This document shows, piece after piece, positions 13,301-23,502 of a DNA stretch of 64,000 nucleotides; position 1 is the stretch's first letter; every line of letters begins with the position of its first letter. This stretch comes from Pterobdella sp. o SKG-2022 (lineage: Eukaryota > Annelida > Clitellata > Hirudinida > Piscicolidae). Location of the stretch: positions 658,950 to 722,949 of the forward strand of contig OZ038322.1 of the NCBI GenBank assembly GCA_964035795.1. The letters run 5' to 3'. The notes below the pieces were generated by a model that ran no database searches, was not told the origin of the DNA, and saw nothing but the letters and a program-made list of their open reading frames with translations. The position numbers and the translations under genes are program-made.

Positions 13301-16300
13301 ACATGAATGAATTTGTTATTAAGAGATCTTATGTTAAGAAAAGATATATTAATGGATTTAAAAAGTTTAGAAGAGTTATGAAATGAGTTGGATGAATTAG
13401 AATTGACAAAAGAAGATTTAGATTTTAGGTGAGAAGAGGAAATAAGAGATAGGTGTGGGAACGTAGAACTGGAAAAAGAAGAAGTGGATGATGAAATACT
13501 ATTGAGAACAGAAGAAGAACTACAAGATTTGAGATTGAAGAAGAAAACGCGCCGCCTAACGATCCGAGGAGAAGGAGAAGATAATTTAGAAAAACTAAGT
13601 AGAAAATCCCGAGAGCACGACATAGGTTTAGAGTGAATACGAGGAACAAGAAGAAGAAAAAATTTAAGGTTTTGTAAAAAAATAATAATTATTAAATAAA
13701 CTAATGAAAACAAAAAATTGAAAATGAAATACTTTAAAAAGGAGAAAAAGCAGTTCATAGCAAAAACAAACCGATAGAATGGCTGCTAAAAGTAAATCAA
13801 TGAAAGATGAAGAAAAGTTTGCAGAAAATGTTCTATTGAGGTTTTAAAGATGTCTTTCTATCAGAAAACTTCCAAGTTTCCAACTTTGCTTTTAAAAAAT
13901 TAACTTTCAAAAATTTATTTTTTTTGAAACTCGAAATATTTTCAAGAAACACGGACACACGTAAACTGTACTTGAAGAAATTTTAACATCCTTGCCAAAA
14001 CATTAGTTAATCGATTTCAATTCTTTACAGATCCCCCTCATGTCTTGAAGCTTGAAATCAAAAACACATCTTCTATCTCACAAAATGCTACTCCGGATTT
14101 TCTACAACATAACTCACATTTTCTTCTCGAACAAAAACAAAACTCCAAACGGCACACAGCACCAAAGAAAAACAAATATCCAATACCACAAAAAATCGCT
14201 GAAAAGTTAAAAAACAGAAGTTTTGAAGAACGAGAAAGAATAAAAAACGAAAGAAGGATACGATATTTGATAAAACATGCCAGAAATGCCACGAGGTTTG
14301 AGTTGGAATTCAAATCAAGTGGCTTGAAGGCGACTGATGGTACAGACCTCTCCACAGACGCTTCAAAAAATGAATGGAGAAAACTTAATCATGAAAATTT
14401 TTTGAGAAAAATTGGCGAACTATCTATTTCGGGAATGATTTCAAACAAAGGAAAAAAAATGAACACTCCATCATATGTCAATGAAATCAAAAACAACGCA
14501 AAAATCACCGGTGAAACGTTAGTGGAACTACCAACTAAACACATCGAAATTCCTTCACCAACAAATCTTTCCAAACTTACTTATAATGTCTTCTTTAGGA
14601 ATCCCACAAGCCCTGAAACACACATCGACACAACCAACCAATCTCGACACCCCTCCTTGCCACCCACCCCTCCAACACACTACTTACAGAGAGATTTTGT
14701 ACGCATACCCCGTGGTGTTTGGTCGTTAATACCTCACAAAAACACCAAAGCTCACAAGAACGCCATTCAAAATAAAAATAATCAAATAAACATCTACAAC
14801 AACCTCATAAACCGACCCACCCTCAACAACAAAGCCCTTCTCCCTCAACCCGTAAGCCCACCACAAAGGATGGTGGTGAGGGAGGGGGAAGAACATTTGG
14901 TCACGTGCACTGCAGTTAGCCATTCCAACGAAACAATTTTGAAAATATTTGTCAATTCTCGTGACGTCACGAAAAAATTTAAAACGATATTTGACGTCAT
15001 AGTGCGAGGAACACGTGGTTTAAATGTTGTTGATTACGTCACGTTTATTTTTGCACAAAACTTCACATTCGACGCCTCTGAAGACCACACGGAAATGAGT
15101 TGTGTGGCGCAAGGTAAGCAACAGCATGCCAATTCCTCCCTCAACACTTCGGTTTCCCGTATGATACTTCGTGTACAACGTAAGTTCACTTTTAAATGTT
15201 GTTTCAACTTATAATAGTTCCATAAAAAAAACCTTTCAAAACAAAAGTTTTACAATCAATATTGTATGGAGAGATTTGGAGATGTTTAAATACCTTGATT
15301 TAAAGTTATTCCCCAACCATGATGGCGCAGACAAACCATTAATCACGTGCTCTGAAACTGAAGCATCTGCCGAAGAGAGAGATGTGGAACTGGTCTGCGT
15401 GGCTTCCTCCAACCCTCCTCTGGTGGCATTCTACTGGGATGCCAGTACGTTTGTTATTTAAAACCCATCTGTAATATGAGGTATTGATTGGTTGCTAACG
15501 TAGTATGGTAAGGCTATACTTAATGAAAATTCTAGCTATTTGTGCTTATTAAATGTACTAAATTTTGCTATAATATGGGCGTAAATGATTATTGATGTTG
15601 TTAGATTTAAATGGAGGCAGGGTAAAAAAATTGAGAAGGAAACTGTTGACGACTGAAATATGATGTTTTAAAAGGATTTGATGGAGATAATTTGACAAGA
15701 AAGGTAGATTCATTCAATTAAAGTGCATTAAAATAAATGAAAAATATACCAAATATAATCACTTCAGTGAGAGAAGCAAAGTTTGCAGACTGGGAGGAAA
15801 GCCATGATGAAGAATCAGTCATCACTAACATGGTATGAACGCGGCCCTCTTATCATCCAATCGTTCAATAATGCATGCTTTGATAGTTATCAGATAAAAA
15901 GACCAAGTGATTAGCATTATCTGCATCTCTTTTGATGGTAGTATCTCGTTCCAAACAAATCGTTTGCTGCGCTTTGGACGATTTTCTCATACATTTTTTG
16001 TTTTTAAATTAATTTTTCAATTGAGAAGGTTTTTTTTGTTTTTCATTGTTTTTTAAATAGTAGCACCAATTGAATCCTCATATTCAACCTCTCTGCAAAC
16101 ATGCTTCTCTTTAAAAGTCATTTAAACTTCCATCAGTTTCAATAACTTTTTCTCGAAAATTTCTTGAGTTTCCTTTGTTAACGTCAAAAAGATTGCAGAC
16201 ACTTTCTTTCATGTCATTCTCTTACATGAATCACAAAGGTGCCATGCTTCTATCAGATTAATCATAAATAATACGCATGTCTTGCATGCGGCATTTTCCA

Positions 16301-19300
16301 TCCAATCAAACTCTTTTCAGCTGCTTTCTGGAATCATCTTCAGGTCATCTCGAAACCCAATGTTGTCTGAATGCTTATTGTATCAAAATCTTCTTCTGAA
16401 TTTGTCGATCAAGATGCTTCATTATTTAAACGATTCAAACACACTGGACAACGCAAAGCTTCTCTATATGTGATTCAAGAATTCTGACTTAGTTTCACAA
16501 AAGACAAATGACTCTATGATAATATTTCTTTGAACTCTTTTTATGCAGGTTTGCATTTTTTGTGCCCATAAAAATGACAAGTGTTTGAAGACAAGCCTTC
16601 TTCTTCTCAGAATTTGTGAGGTTTTCCAGATTTTGTTCGTAAGTTCATTTGATAGCGTGGTTGAATTACTTTTTCATGAGATTGTACCATCTACATCAAA
16701 ACCGAGTAAAACTGCATGAGGGTGCATGGAGGTGGATGAGGGTGCATGGAGGTGGATGAGGGTGGATGGAGGTGGATGAGGGTGGATGGAGGTGGATGAA
16801 GGTACATGGAGGTGGATGAGGGTGGATGGAGGTGGATGAGGGTGGATGGAGGTGGATGAGGGTGCATAGAGGTGGATGAGGGTGAATGGAGATGGAAGAG
16901 GGTGGATAGAGGTGGATGAGGGTGCATGGAGGTGGATGAGGGTGGATGGAGTTGGATGAGGGTGGATGGAGGTGGATGAGGGTGGATGGAGGTGGATGAG
17001 GGTGCATGGAGGTGGATGAGGGTGCATGGAGGTGGATGAGGGTGCATGGAGGTGGATGAGGGTGCATGGAGGTGGATGAGGGTGGATAGAGATGGATGAG
17101 GGTGGATGGAGGTGGATGAGGGTGCATGGAGGTGGATGAGGGTGCATGGAGGTGGATGAGGGTGCATGGAGGTGGATGAGGGTGCATGGAGGTGGATGAG
17201 AATGCATGGAGGTGGATAAAGGTGCATGGAGGTGGATGAGGGTGGATGGAGATGGATGAGGGTGCATGGAGGTGGATGAGGGTGGATGGAGGTGGATGAG
17301 GGTGCATGGAGGTGGATAAGGGTGCATGGAGGTAGATGAGGGTTCATGGAGGTGGATGAGGGTGCATGGAGGTGGATGAGGGTGCATGGAGGCGGATGAG
17401 GGTGCATGGAGGTGGATGAGGGTGCATGGAGGTGGATGAGGGTAGATGGAGGTGGATGAGGGTGCATGGAGGTGCATGAGGGTGCATGGAGGTGCATGAG
17501 GGTGCATGGAGATGGATGAGGGTGCATGGAGGTAGATGAGGGTGCATGGAGGTGGATGAGGGTGCATGGAGGTGGATGAGAGTGCATGGAGGTGGATGAT
17601 AGTGGATGGAGGTGGATGAGGGTGGATGGAGGTGGATGAGGGTGCATGGAGGTGGATGAGGGTGCATGGAGGTGGATGAGAGTGCATGGAGATGGATAAG
17701 GGTGCATGGAGGTGGATGAGGGTGGATGGAGATGGATGAGGGTGCATGGAGGTGGATGAGGGTGGATGGAGGTGGATGAGGGTGCATGGAGGTGGATGAG
17801 GGTGCATGGAGGTGGATGAGGGTGCATGGAGGTGGATGAGGGTGCATGGAGATGGATGAGGGTGCATGGAGGTGGATGAGGGTGGATGGAGGTGGATGAG
17901 GGTGCATGGAGGTGGATGAGGGTGCATGGAGGTGGATGAGGGTGCATGGAGGTGGATGAGGGTGCATGGAGGTGGATGAGGGTGCATGGAGGTGGATGAG
18001 AGTGCATGGAGGTGGATAAAGGTGCATGGAGGTGGATGAGGGTGCATGGAGGTGCATGAGGGTGCATGGAGGTGCATGAGGGTGCATGGAGATGGATGAG
18101 GGTGCATGGAGGTAGATGAGGGTGCATGGAGGTGGATGAGGGTGCATGGAGATGGATGAGGGTGCATGGAGGTGGATGAGGGTGGATGGAGGTGGATGAG
18201 GGTGCATGGAGGTGGATGAGGGTGCATGGAGGTGGATGAGGGTGCATGGAGGTGGATGAGGGTGCATGGAGGTGGATGAGGGTGCATGGAGGTGGATGAG
18301 AGTGCATGGAGGTGGATAAAGGTGCATGGAGGTGGATGAGGGTGCATGGAGGTGCATGAGGGTGCATGGAGGTGCATGAGGGTGCATGGAGATGGATGAG
18401 GGTGCATGGAGGTAGATGAGGGTGCATGGAGGTGGATGAGGGTGCATGGAGGTGGATGATAGTGGATGGAGGTGGATGAGGGTGGATGGAGGTGGATGAG
18501 GGTGCATGGAGGTGGATGAGGGTGCATGGAGGTGGATGAGAGTGCATGGAGATGGATAAGGGTGCATGGAGGTGGATGAGGGTGGATGGAGATGGATGAG
18601 GGTGCATGGAGGTGGATGAGGGTGGATGGAGGTGGATGAGGGTGCATGGAGGTGGATGAGGGTGCATGGAGGTGGATGAGGGTGGATGGAGGTGGATGAG
18701 GGTGCATGGAGGTGCATGAGGGTGCATGGAGGTGCATGAGGGTGCATGGAGGTGGATGAGGGTGCATGGAGGTGGATGAGGGTGCATGGAGGTGGATGAG
18801 GGTGCATGGAGGTGGATGAGAGTGCATGGAGGTGGATGATAGTGGATGGAGGTGGATGAGGGTGCATGGAGGTGGATGAGGGTGCATGGAGGTGGATGAG
18901 GGTGCATGGAGGTGGATGAGAGTGCATGGAGGTGGATGATAGTGGATGGAGGTGGATGAGGGTGCATGGAGGTGCATGAGGGTGGATGGAGGTGGATGAG
19001 GGTGGATGGAGGTGGATTGAACTTTGCAAAATATACAGACAAAACAATATCACAACAACAAAGAACTTTTCATAAAAACCTATTGAGAGAATTTTTATTG
19101 ACTCTTCTACTTTTTGTAGAAGTCTATTTTCATGCTGGACTCATTGAAAGTTTCTTTAAGTTTGCTGTTCTGGTTATGGGTGAGATTCAGATTGAAGTTG
19201 TGATCTTAGTAAACCTGGTTTATGAGTTATGTGGCTTGATTCGTTTTTGAACGATTCTGACATTTGGAAAATTAAGAGAAAAGTTTAAAAATGCTAAAAA

Positions 19301-20736
19301 AGAAAATGATCAAAACTTAGTCACCTTTTGCGTCACTCATGTCATTGACTTATTCACAAGAAAACTATACAAAAAAATGTATTTTAAAAAACTACTTGAA
19401 AAGCTGAGTTGAAAATAGAGCTGGGTGGGTGTTTTAGAAGGTTTATTCTCAAATAAACTTCAAGTACTTAGTCTTATGTACAAAATATTCTTCAATTTCC
19501 ATTGCAAATCTACTCATAGCATTAATTCTGATTTGCACAATTTCAACTCAGGGTTTAAGCGATGGACGTTTGCAAACAAAAAAGACATTAAAACAATTGA
19601 GTGAGAACTCATTCAAAAGATATAAAGTTGTGGCTGAAAACGAAGTCGGCATTACTTTTGCCTTCGCTACTCTCAAAAAAGGTCTCATAATGCTCCATAA
19701 AATGTTCAACTTTCAATTTATTTCGACATAGTTTTTCGCCCTCTCTTATAAATATATTATAAAGCAAATCCAACGAGAATATTTCAACATATTTCAACCA
19801 CAGGGGCGAAAAGTGAGAGAAGGGTACAATCAGATTCATCCCGCTCTAACTCGGAGTACGTCGTCATCAGGTCTGTATCCAACCAACCATCCCTGTCTTC
19901 CAGTCTCCAATCCACGTCCAACCTCCTCTTTTTCCTCCTCTTCATCCACTCTTCCACACAACTCTTTTTAAATTTTTTCTTTTTTTTGGCGTTTCTCAAA
20001 AAAGCATTCTGCTCTCTAAATGAAGTTTTGACACAAAATTTGTACGAGTTCAAAAAAAAATTTTCAAGCGGAAATGAGTTTTTACATGTAAAAATATTTT
20101 TAAAGACTTTCCAGCAGCAAATTATTTTTTTTGTGCTAACATTCAAACGTTCTTTGATCAAAATTTCTTGTTTAAATTCTCATAAAAACAGTTGTGTCTT
20201 TTGTTCATATAAGAACGAAAGTTTCCCTTTGAATATCAATTTTGTCAGGTTGCTTTTCATGAGTACAAAAGCCACCAAAATATTTCAATGACTCTGTTCA
20301 GTGCCATTAAAAACAATTAAATTCATCTGCGACATTTTAAAAATTTAATTTTTTGTAAAAGTAGTGCAAGCACTCTCTTCAAAACTTCCCTCAAGTGTGT
20401 ACGTTTAATAAGTGAATTTATTTGATATTAAATTATAAGCAGAGTTTAAAAACCTCATATGATAATATTTCGTTGGTAAATGTATATTAAGCCTTAGTTG
20501 TTTGAAAGCTTTAAATAGGATTGAGACGCACTGAATATGAGAAATATTTTGAGGTATTAATCTTCCAGCCTTTCCCGCTTCTTTCCAGTCTTACTCCAAG
20601 TGTTTTGAGCAGTAACATAGCAACTATATTTTTATATTCTTTTTTAGTGCTAGTGCTTCCAACTTTTATTTACTCATCAAGGTTTTTTCTATTTATAGTG
20701 AGGTTTTGGTTTTTGATATTGAATATATACATTTAA
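7670..20736 (+). CDS. Immunoglobulin-superfamily surface protein (multi-exon; 5' end missing)
   Basis: The spliced model has exons 7670-7791, 8295-8784, 10217-10312, 14031-15179, 15331-15444, 15768-15832, 19552-19681, 19804-19870 and 20589-20736. All junctions are GT/AG and the phases match, giving 792 codons after an initial split codon. Domain order: Ig1 (V-type; LECEFE Cys, ITWTK Trp, ADTGQYRC) at residues 5-235 with a long insertion; a linker rich in Asn, Lys and Pro (about 236-490); Ig2 (EGEEHLVTC to EMSCVAQG); Ig3 (VELVCVASS, FYWDA, YKVVAENEVG, about 619-722); then a hydrophobic C-terminus suited to a membrane or GPI anchor. It is probably a cell-surface adhesion or recognition protein of the nephrin/sidestep general type; the exact family is not recognised. 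Module boundaries are phase 1, as is usual for Ig exons. The first exon was not found. The last two exons are less certain than the rest. Confidence 0.8.
9905..10200. repeat. AAT-rich tract with a 54-bp tandem repeat (about 3.5 copies)
   Basis: A near-perfect 54-bp unit containing AAACAATTAATAACAAG and AAAAAACGG repeats from about 9975 to 10165, embedded in (AAT)n-like sequence. It ends about 17 bp before Ig exon 3. Reverse-strand open frames here (Phe/Leu/Ile-rich) are repeat artefacts. Confidence 0.9.
10313..11700. other. Intron 3 sequence with a tRNA-like B box and a GATG microsatellite
   Basis: No exon is seen. At about 10813-10840 the minus strand reads GAGTTCAAATCCCGGG, a tRNA B-box/T-arm-like motif without the rest of a tRNA; it may be a decayed SINE. 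A GATG/CATG-rich microsatellite runs from about 11455 to 11540. Confidence 0.5.
11705..13735 (-). mobile_element. CR1/L2-like non-LTR retrotransposon, internally deleted (copy A)
   Basis: On the minus strand, 13758-12496 encodes an apurinic endonuclease domain with motifs in order: NIRSLNNK, VLSETWHES, AVIYRPSS, IVGDFNIQF, SSGNTIDHF, SFSDHYF. The next frame, 12313-11768, is the C-terminal region of the same ORF (SRLDYYNSLYF, VDLHWLPLHFR, LLPPKRAGLRSS, NLKTYLFKQF). The reverse-transcriptase core is absent, so the copy is internally deleted near 12.49 kb. The 3' end carries a GCACTATACAAATA tail followed by (ATT)n. It sits in intron 3 of the Ig gene in antisense orientation. Confidence 0.85.
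14031..15179 (+). CDS. Exon 4 of the Ig gene: long linker plus Ig2
   Basis: Acceptor TTCTTTACAG and donor GTAAGT; 1149 bp, phase 1 at both ends. It starts DPPHVLKLEI, the usual linker after a V domain. It then carries about 250 residues of charged or Asn/Thr/Pro-rich sequence with no domain I recognise, and ends with an Ig domain from PPQRMVVREGEEHLVTC to HTEMSCVAQG and a G strand ending RMILRVQ. Several Asn-X-Ser/Thr sequons suggest an extracellular location. Confidence 0.82.
15331..19681 (+). CDS. Ig3 (C2-type) module, exons 5-7 of the Ig gene
   Basis: Exon 15331-15444 reads KPLITCSETEASAEERDVEL then VCVASSNPPLVAFYWDA. Exon 15768-15832 (acceptor CACTTCAG, donor GTATGA) adds a charged C'-D stretch; a nearby in-frame AG at 15788 is an alternative acceptor. 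Exon 19552-19681 gives GLSDGRLQTKKTLKQL and FKRYKVVAENEVG, the F-G hairpin typical of C2 domains. The Tyr sits where the second Cys normally lies two residues on (YKVVAENE instead of YxCxAxN), so the second disulfide Cys is missing. The 3.7-kb intron before the last exon holds the large minisatellite. Confidence 0.78.
15833..16710. other. Intron 6 sequence before the minisatellite
   Basis: No exon or repeat family was recognised. The open frame 16282-16473 shows no domain. Confidence 0.5.
16711..19016. repeat. 20-bp minisatellite array, about 115 copies, in an Ig-gene intron
   Basis: Tandem copies of GGTGCATGGAGGTGGATGAG with point variants (GGTGGATGGA, GATGGATGAG, GGTAGATGAG, AGTGCATGGA, GGTGGATAAA). 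The unit itself is two related 10-mers. Twenty is not a multiple of three and no frame of the minus strand contains a stop, so all three minus frames stay open for hundreds of codons (up to 783), reading His/Pro/Ser/Thr repeats. These are artefacts of the array; it lies between Ig3 exons 15768-15832 and 19552-19681. A 300-bp higher-order duplication (17821-18120 and 18121-18420) is exact. Confidence 0.96.
19804..20736 (+). CDS. Probable C-terminal exons of the Ig gene (membrane or GPI anchor)
   Basis: Exon 19804-19870 (acceptor CAACCACAG) encodes GAKSERRVQSDSSRSNSEYV and ends in phase 2 at a GTCTGT donor. The exon 20589-20736 (acceptor CGCTTCTTTCCAG) matches that phase and encodes LTPSVLSSNIATIFLYSFLV plus more hydrophobic residues before a stop, like a GPI-attachment signal or a C-terminal transmembrane helix. 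Alternative: read-through of the 19870 donor stays open to a stop at 20289-20291 and also encodes a hydrophobic segment. The spliced version has the better acceptor, but transcripts would be needed to decide. Confidence 0.5.
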
Positions 20737-21790
20737 CATGATGTCTCATTATGATAACAATTCCTTTAATAATATTTCTCAATCCATTTTCATTATATCT
20801 CATTAAACATTCCAACCTGGCGACCAAAAAAGAAATTTAGAAGCGTATAATTTAATGTCAAAAACTAATCATGCGAAATTATTAAAGTGTAAAAGTAGAA
20901 ATAAATATTCAAAATTTTGTCCTATCCAAAACTTATTTCCGTCCTATCGCTGTGGATTTTTTGTGGAATGATGTCACAAGCAAAGATTCTTAATGTGTCT
21001 ACACGTCATGTACCGAGCCAATTTGTGGCCAGCCTGAGAGATGCATTTCTGTAGATAATAGAGAAGGTAGAGGTTTAAATTTTTGTGATAATAGTAGTTT
21101 TTATAATAAAATACCAAGTTAAGAGTGTAACATTTTCAAGTACATGAATTAGCAAAATCTACATGAACTATATAAATCCGGGGAAGGATGTTATGAAGAA
21201 TATTGGAATAAATTTTCACAAGGCCAAATCTCATAGTTGAATGTTTGTGGCTTACATTTGATGAAACTCATCAGCTTCATATACTTTTTGACGGTCTTAT
21301 TCCAAGTCTTTGTGCTATCTCAAGTCGTCTGCCAACGGCAACATTACCACGCCCTTGCTCTTCACCAAAGTTTTTTCAAATAACAAAGTTTTTTGTGATA
21401 AATTTCTCCCTTGAATGTTCAAGCGCCAAAGAATAAGTTATTATCTGGAAGTTGTTCAACAAAATTTTTGTTTCAAAAAGCTGAATTCAGTTAACTCAGT
21501 TAGTGTGATGAAGAAGCATTTGTAGCTAGCTTCTTCCACGAAATGTTCACCTCATGTTAAGTTAATTAATGCTTTCTCTTGGCTAAGGTAGCTGCCTGCT
21601 TCCGAGTTTTTTCACTGGTTATGTGGTGTCTATTTCTTTGATAACATCTTTCAGTCATTGTTTCTCATTCTGCCAAAAGTTTAATACAATTATGATAAAG
21701 ACGTCTTTTAGAAATGAAAATTTTGAGTTTTGGGTCTAGCTTAGTTTTACTTTTGATGATTTGAAACTTTACCCTTTGTTTTTCCTACTG
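20737..21790. other. Intergenic sequence, nothing recognised
   Basis: AT-rich, no domain-bearing open frame. The frame 21245-21436 has no recognisable similarity. Confidence 0.5.
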
Positions 21791-21794
21791 GAAA

Positions 21795-22480
21795 ACATCA
21801 TATATATACAAATATATATTCAAAAGTTAATATTATAAATTCAAGATTTAGCTTAGTTTCTGTTATACTCTTAACAATTGAAACTCTTTAAGAGAAATAA
21901 ACTTAATCTTGTATGCTTATGTAAAAAGAATAGAGCAATTTATCATTTTGAAATCATGCTTATATCATTATTGAAATTCATAATGAAATCTAATGAAAGC
22001 AACCACAAGTGCAAAAGCTCTATTGTCTAGACAGTCATAAGAATAAGCATCAGTTGCCATTACCTGCAAAACACTCTCTTTTAATGCTATTTTTAAATAA
22101 GTTCATGTCAACTTTTTGTTGATAAAGTTGCCAAACATTGTTACACATATTTATACAAATATATATTCAGAAATTTATATTTCAATTTCAAGATTTAGCT
22201 CAGTTTCAGTTTTACCTTTAGAGATTAGAAACTTTTCCAAAACAGAAATAAACTTAAACTTGTATGCTTATTTAAAACAAATAGAAATTAATAATTTTCA
22301 AATCCTTATTGGCATTACTTATAATGAAATCTGAAACAAAAAAAAAAACAACTGCCAAATTAACAAACAACCACAAGTCAAAAAGTTCTGTTGCCTAGAC
22401 AGTCATATCAACAAGCATCAATTGACATTATTTGAATCATACTGCTTTTCAAAATGCTTTTTGAATAAGTAATAAAGTAG
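21795..22480. repeat. Diverged tandem duplication of a unit of about 345 bp
   Basis: Two adjacent segments (about 21795-22110 and 22145-22480) share ordered blocks: ATACAAATATATATTCA, TTCAAGATTTAGCT, AGAAATAAACTTAA, CTTGTATGCTTAT, ATAATGAAATCT, AACCACAAGT and CTAGACAGTCAT. Spacing is about 345 bp throughout, so this is one old tandem duplication. No coding capacity is seen. Confidence 0.75.
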
Positions 22481-23339
22481 TTACTTTTAGTCAAATATCA
22501 TTTTGACTAATTTTTTAATTGCTTCACATAAAAATTTGCCATAAAGTCTAGGTAGCAATCTTTTACCATGAAACTCGGAAGTGCACTTTTTGCTTGATAG
22601 GTTGATTATTTGAAGGCACCATTATGCTTTTGAATGACATTTGTTTGACAATTATTTTCAACATTGACTTTTTAAAAAATTCAATAAAAGCATAATATGA
22701 ACTTTTTATAGATTAAAACATAGATACATTTGAAAGTTGATGTCTTTAGAAACTGACTTACGAGTAAAAGTGAATTGGTGTGATGTAAATATTGATAAAA
22801 AAATTATCAAATGTTTTTTATATTTGAAAAAAAATAAAAAGTGAAATATTTTATCCTAATTTTGAAAACAATCGTTGTCACAAAATTTCATTTTCATTTT
22901 ATTGAGCTCAATATCTAAACGTAATCAACGTATCTCAATCATTTTGTGCTGATATTCAAGGCATCTTAATTCTAAAATTAAATTTGACACATTGTATTTT
23001 GAATCTGACATAGAAAAAATATCAAATTTTTGCAAAATGTCATTATCTACCAAAACCCCCATTTTTTACCAGTTATCTGTTTTACGAAATTCTAGATCAA
23101 ATCACGAAAACATTCCATTAAAACAAATAGTTCACTTTTTGCACCAAACTCTCATTTTCGCCATAAACCACCATTTTCCACCAAAACTACCCTCAAAACT
23201 AAATTCACAATTTATTTAACTAAATATAGTTATAACAAATGTCATTAATATTCACCAAAAACCACTCACTGGGGAGTCTTTGAAGGTTTGCTGTTTGAAA
23301 TTGAACACCACTATATGCCTGCATCAAAAAGTTCTTGTC
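22481..23339. other. Intergenic sequence, nothing recognised
   Basis: AT-rich, no gene or repeat family seen. Confidence 0.5.
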
Positions 23340-23502
23340 GGCTCCTTTAGACTAATTATCTAAAAGTTACCGGGTTCGATCCCGCGTGGGCGGACAATTA
23401 GCACCTGTTCCACAGTGTGTTTTCGCTACATTAAATTTGTAGCAAGTGCTTTGATCTATAAGGAAAAGCGCTATAAATACCACATCACACTACATTACAT
23501 TG
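23340..23502 (+). mobile_element. tRNA-derived SINE (copy 1, box A deleted)
   Basis: Matches the SINE at 40796-40971 over the anticodon arm, the T arm (CCGGGTTCGATCCCGCG) and the body (GACAATTAGCACCTGTTCCA), with the tail AAAAGCGCTATAAATACC followed by an ATTAC-rich end. Compared with that copy, about 20 bp covering the box A region of the tRNA head is missing, with TTAG at both deletion edges. It is therefore probably not transcribable by Pol III. Confidence 0.85.

Noticed and set aside
16674..19053. Very long minus-strand open frames (767, 783 and 569 codons)
   Set aside because: They are produced entirely by the 20-bp minisatellite, whose unit lacks stops in all frames of the minus strand. 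Array edges, composition and the surrounding Ig intron all argue against a gene.
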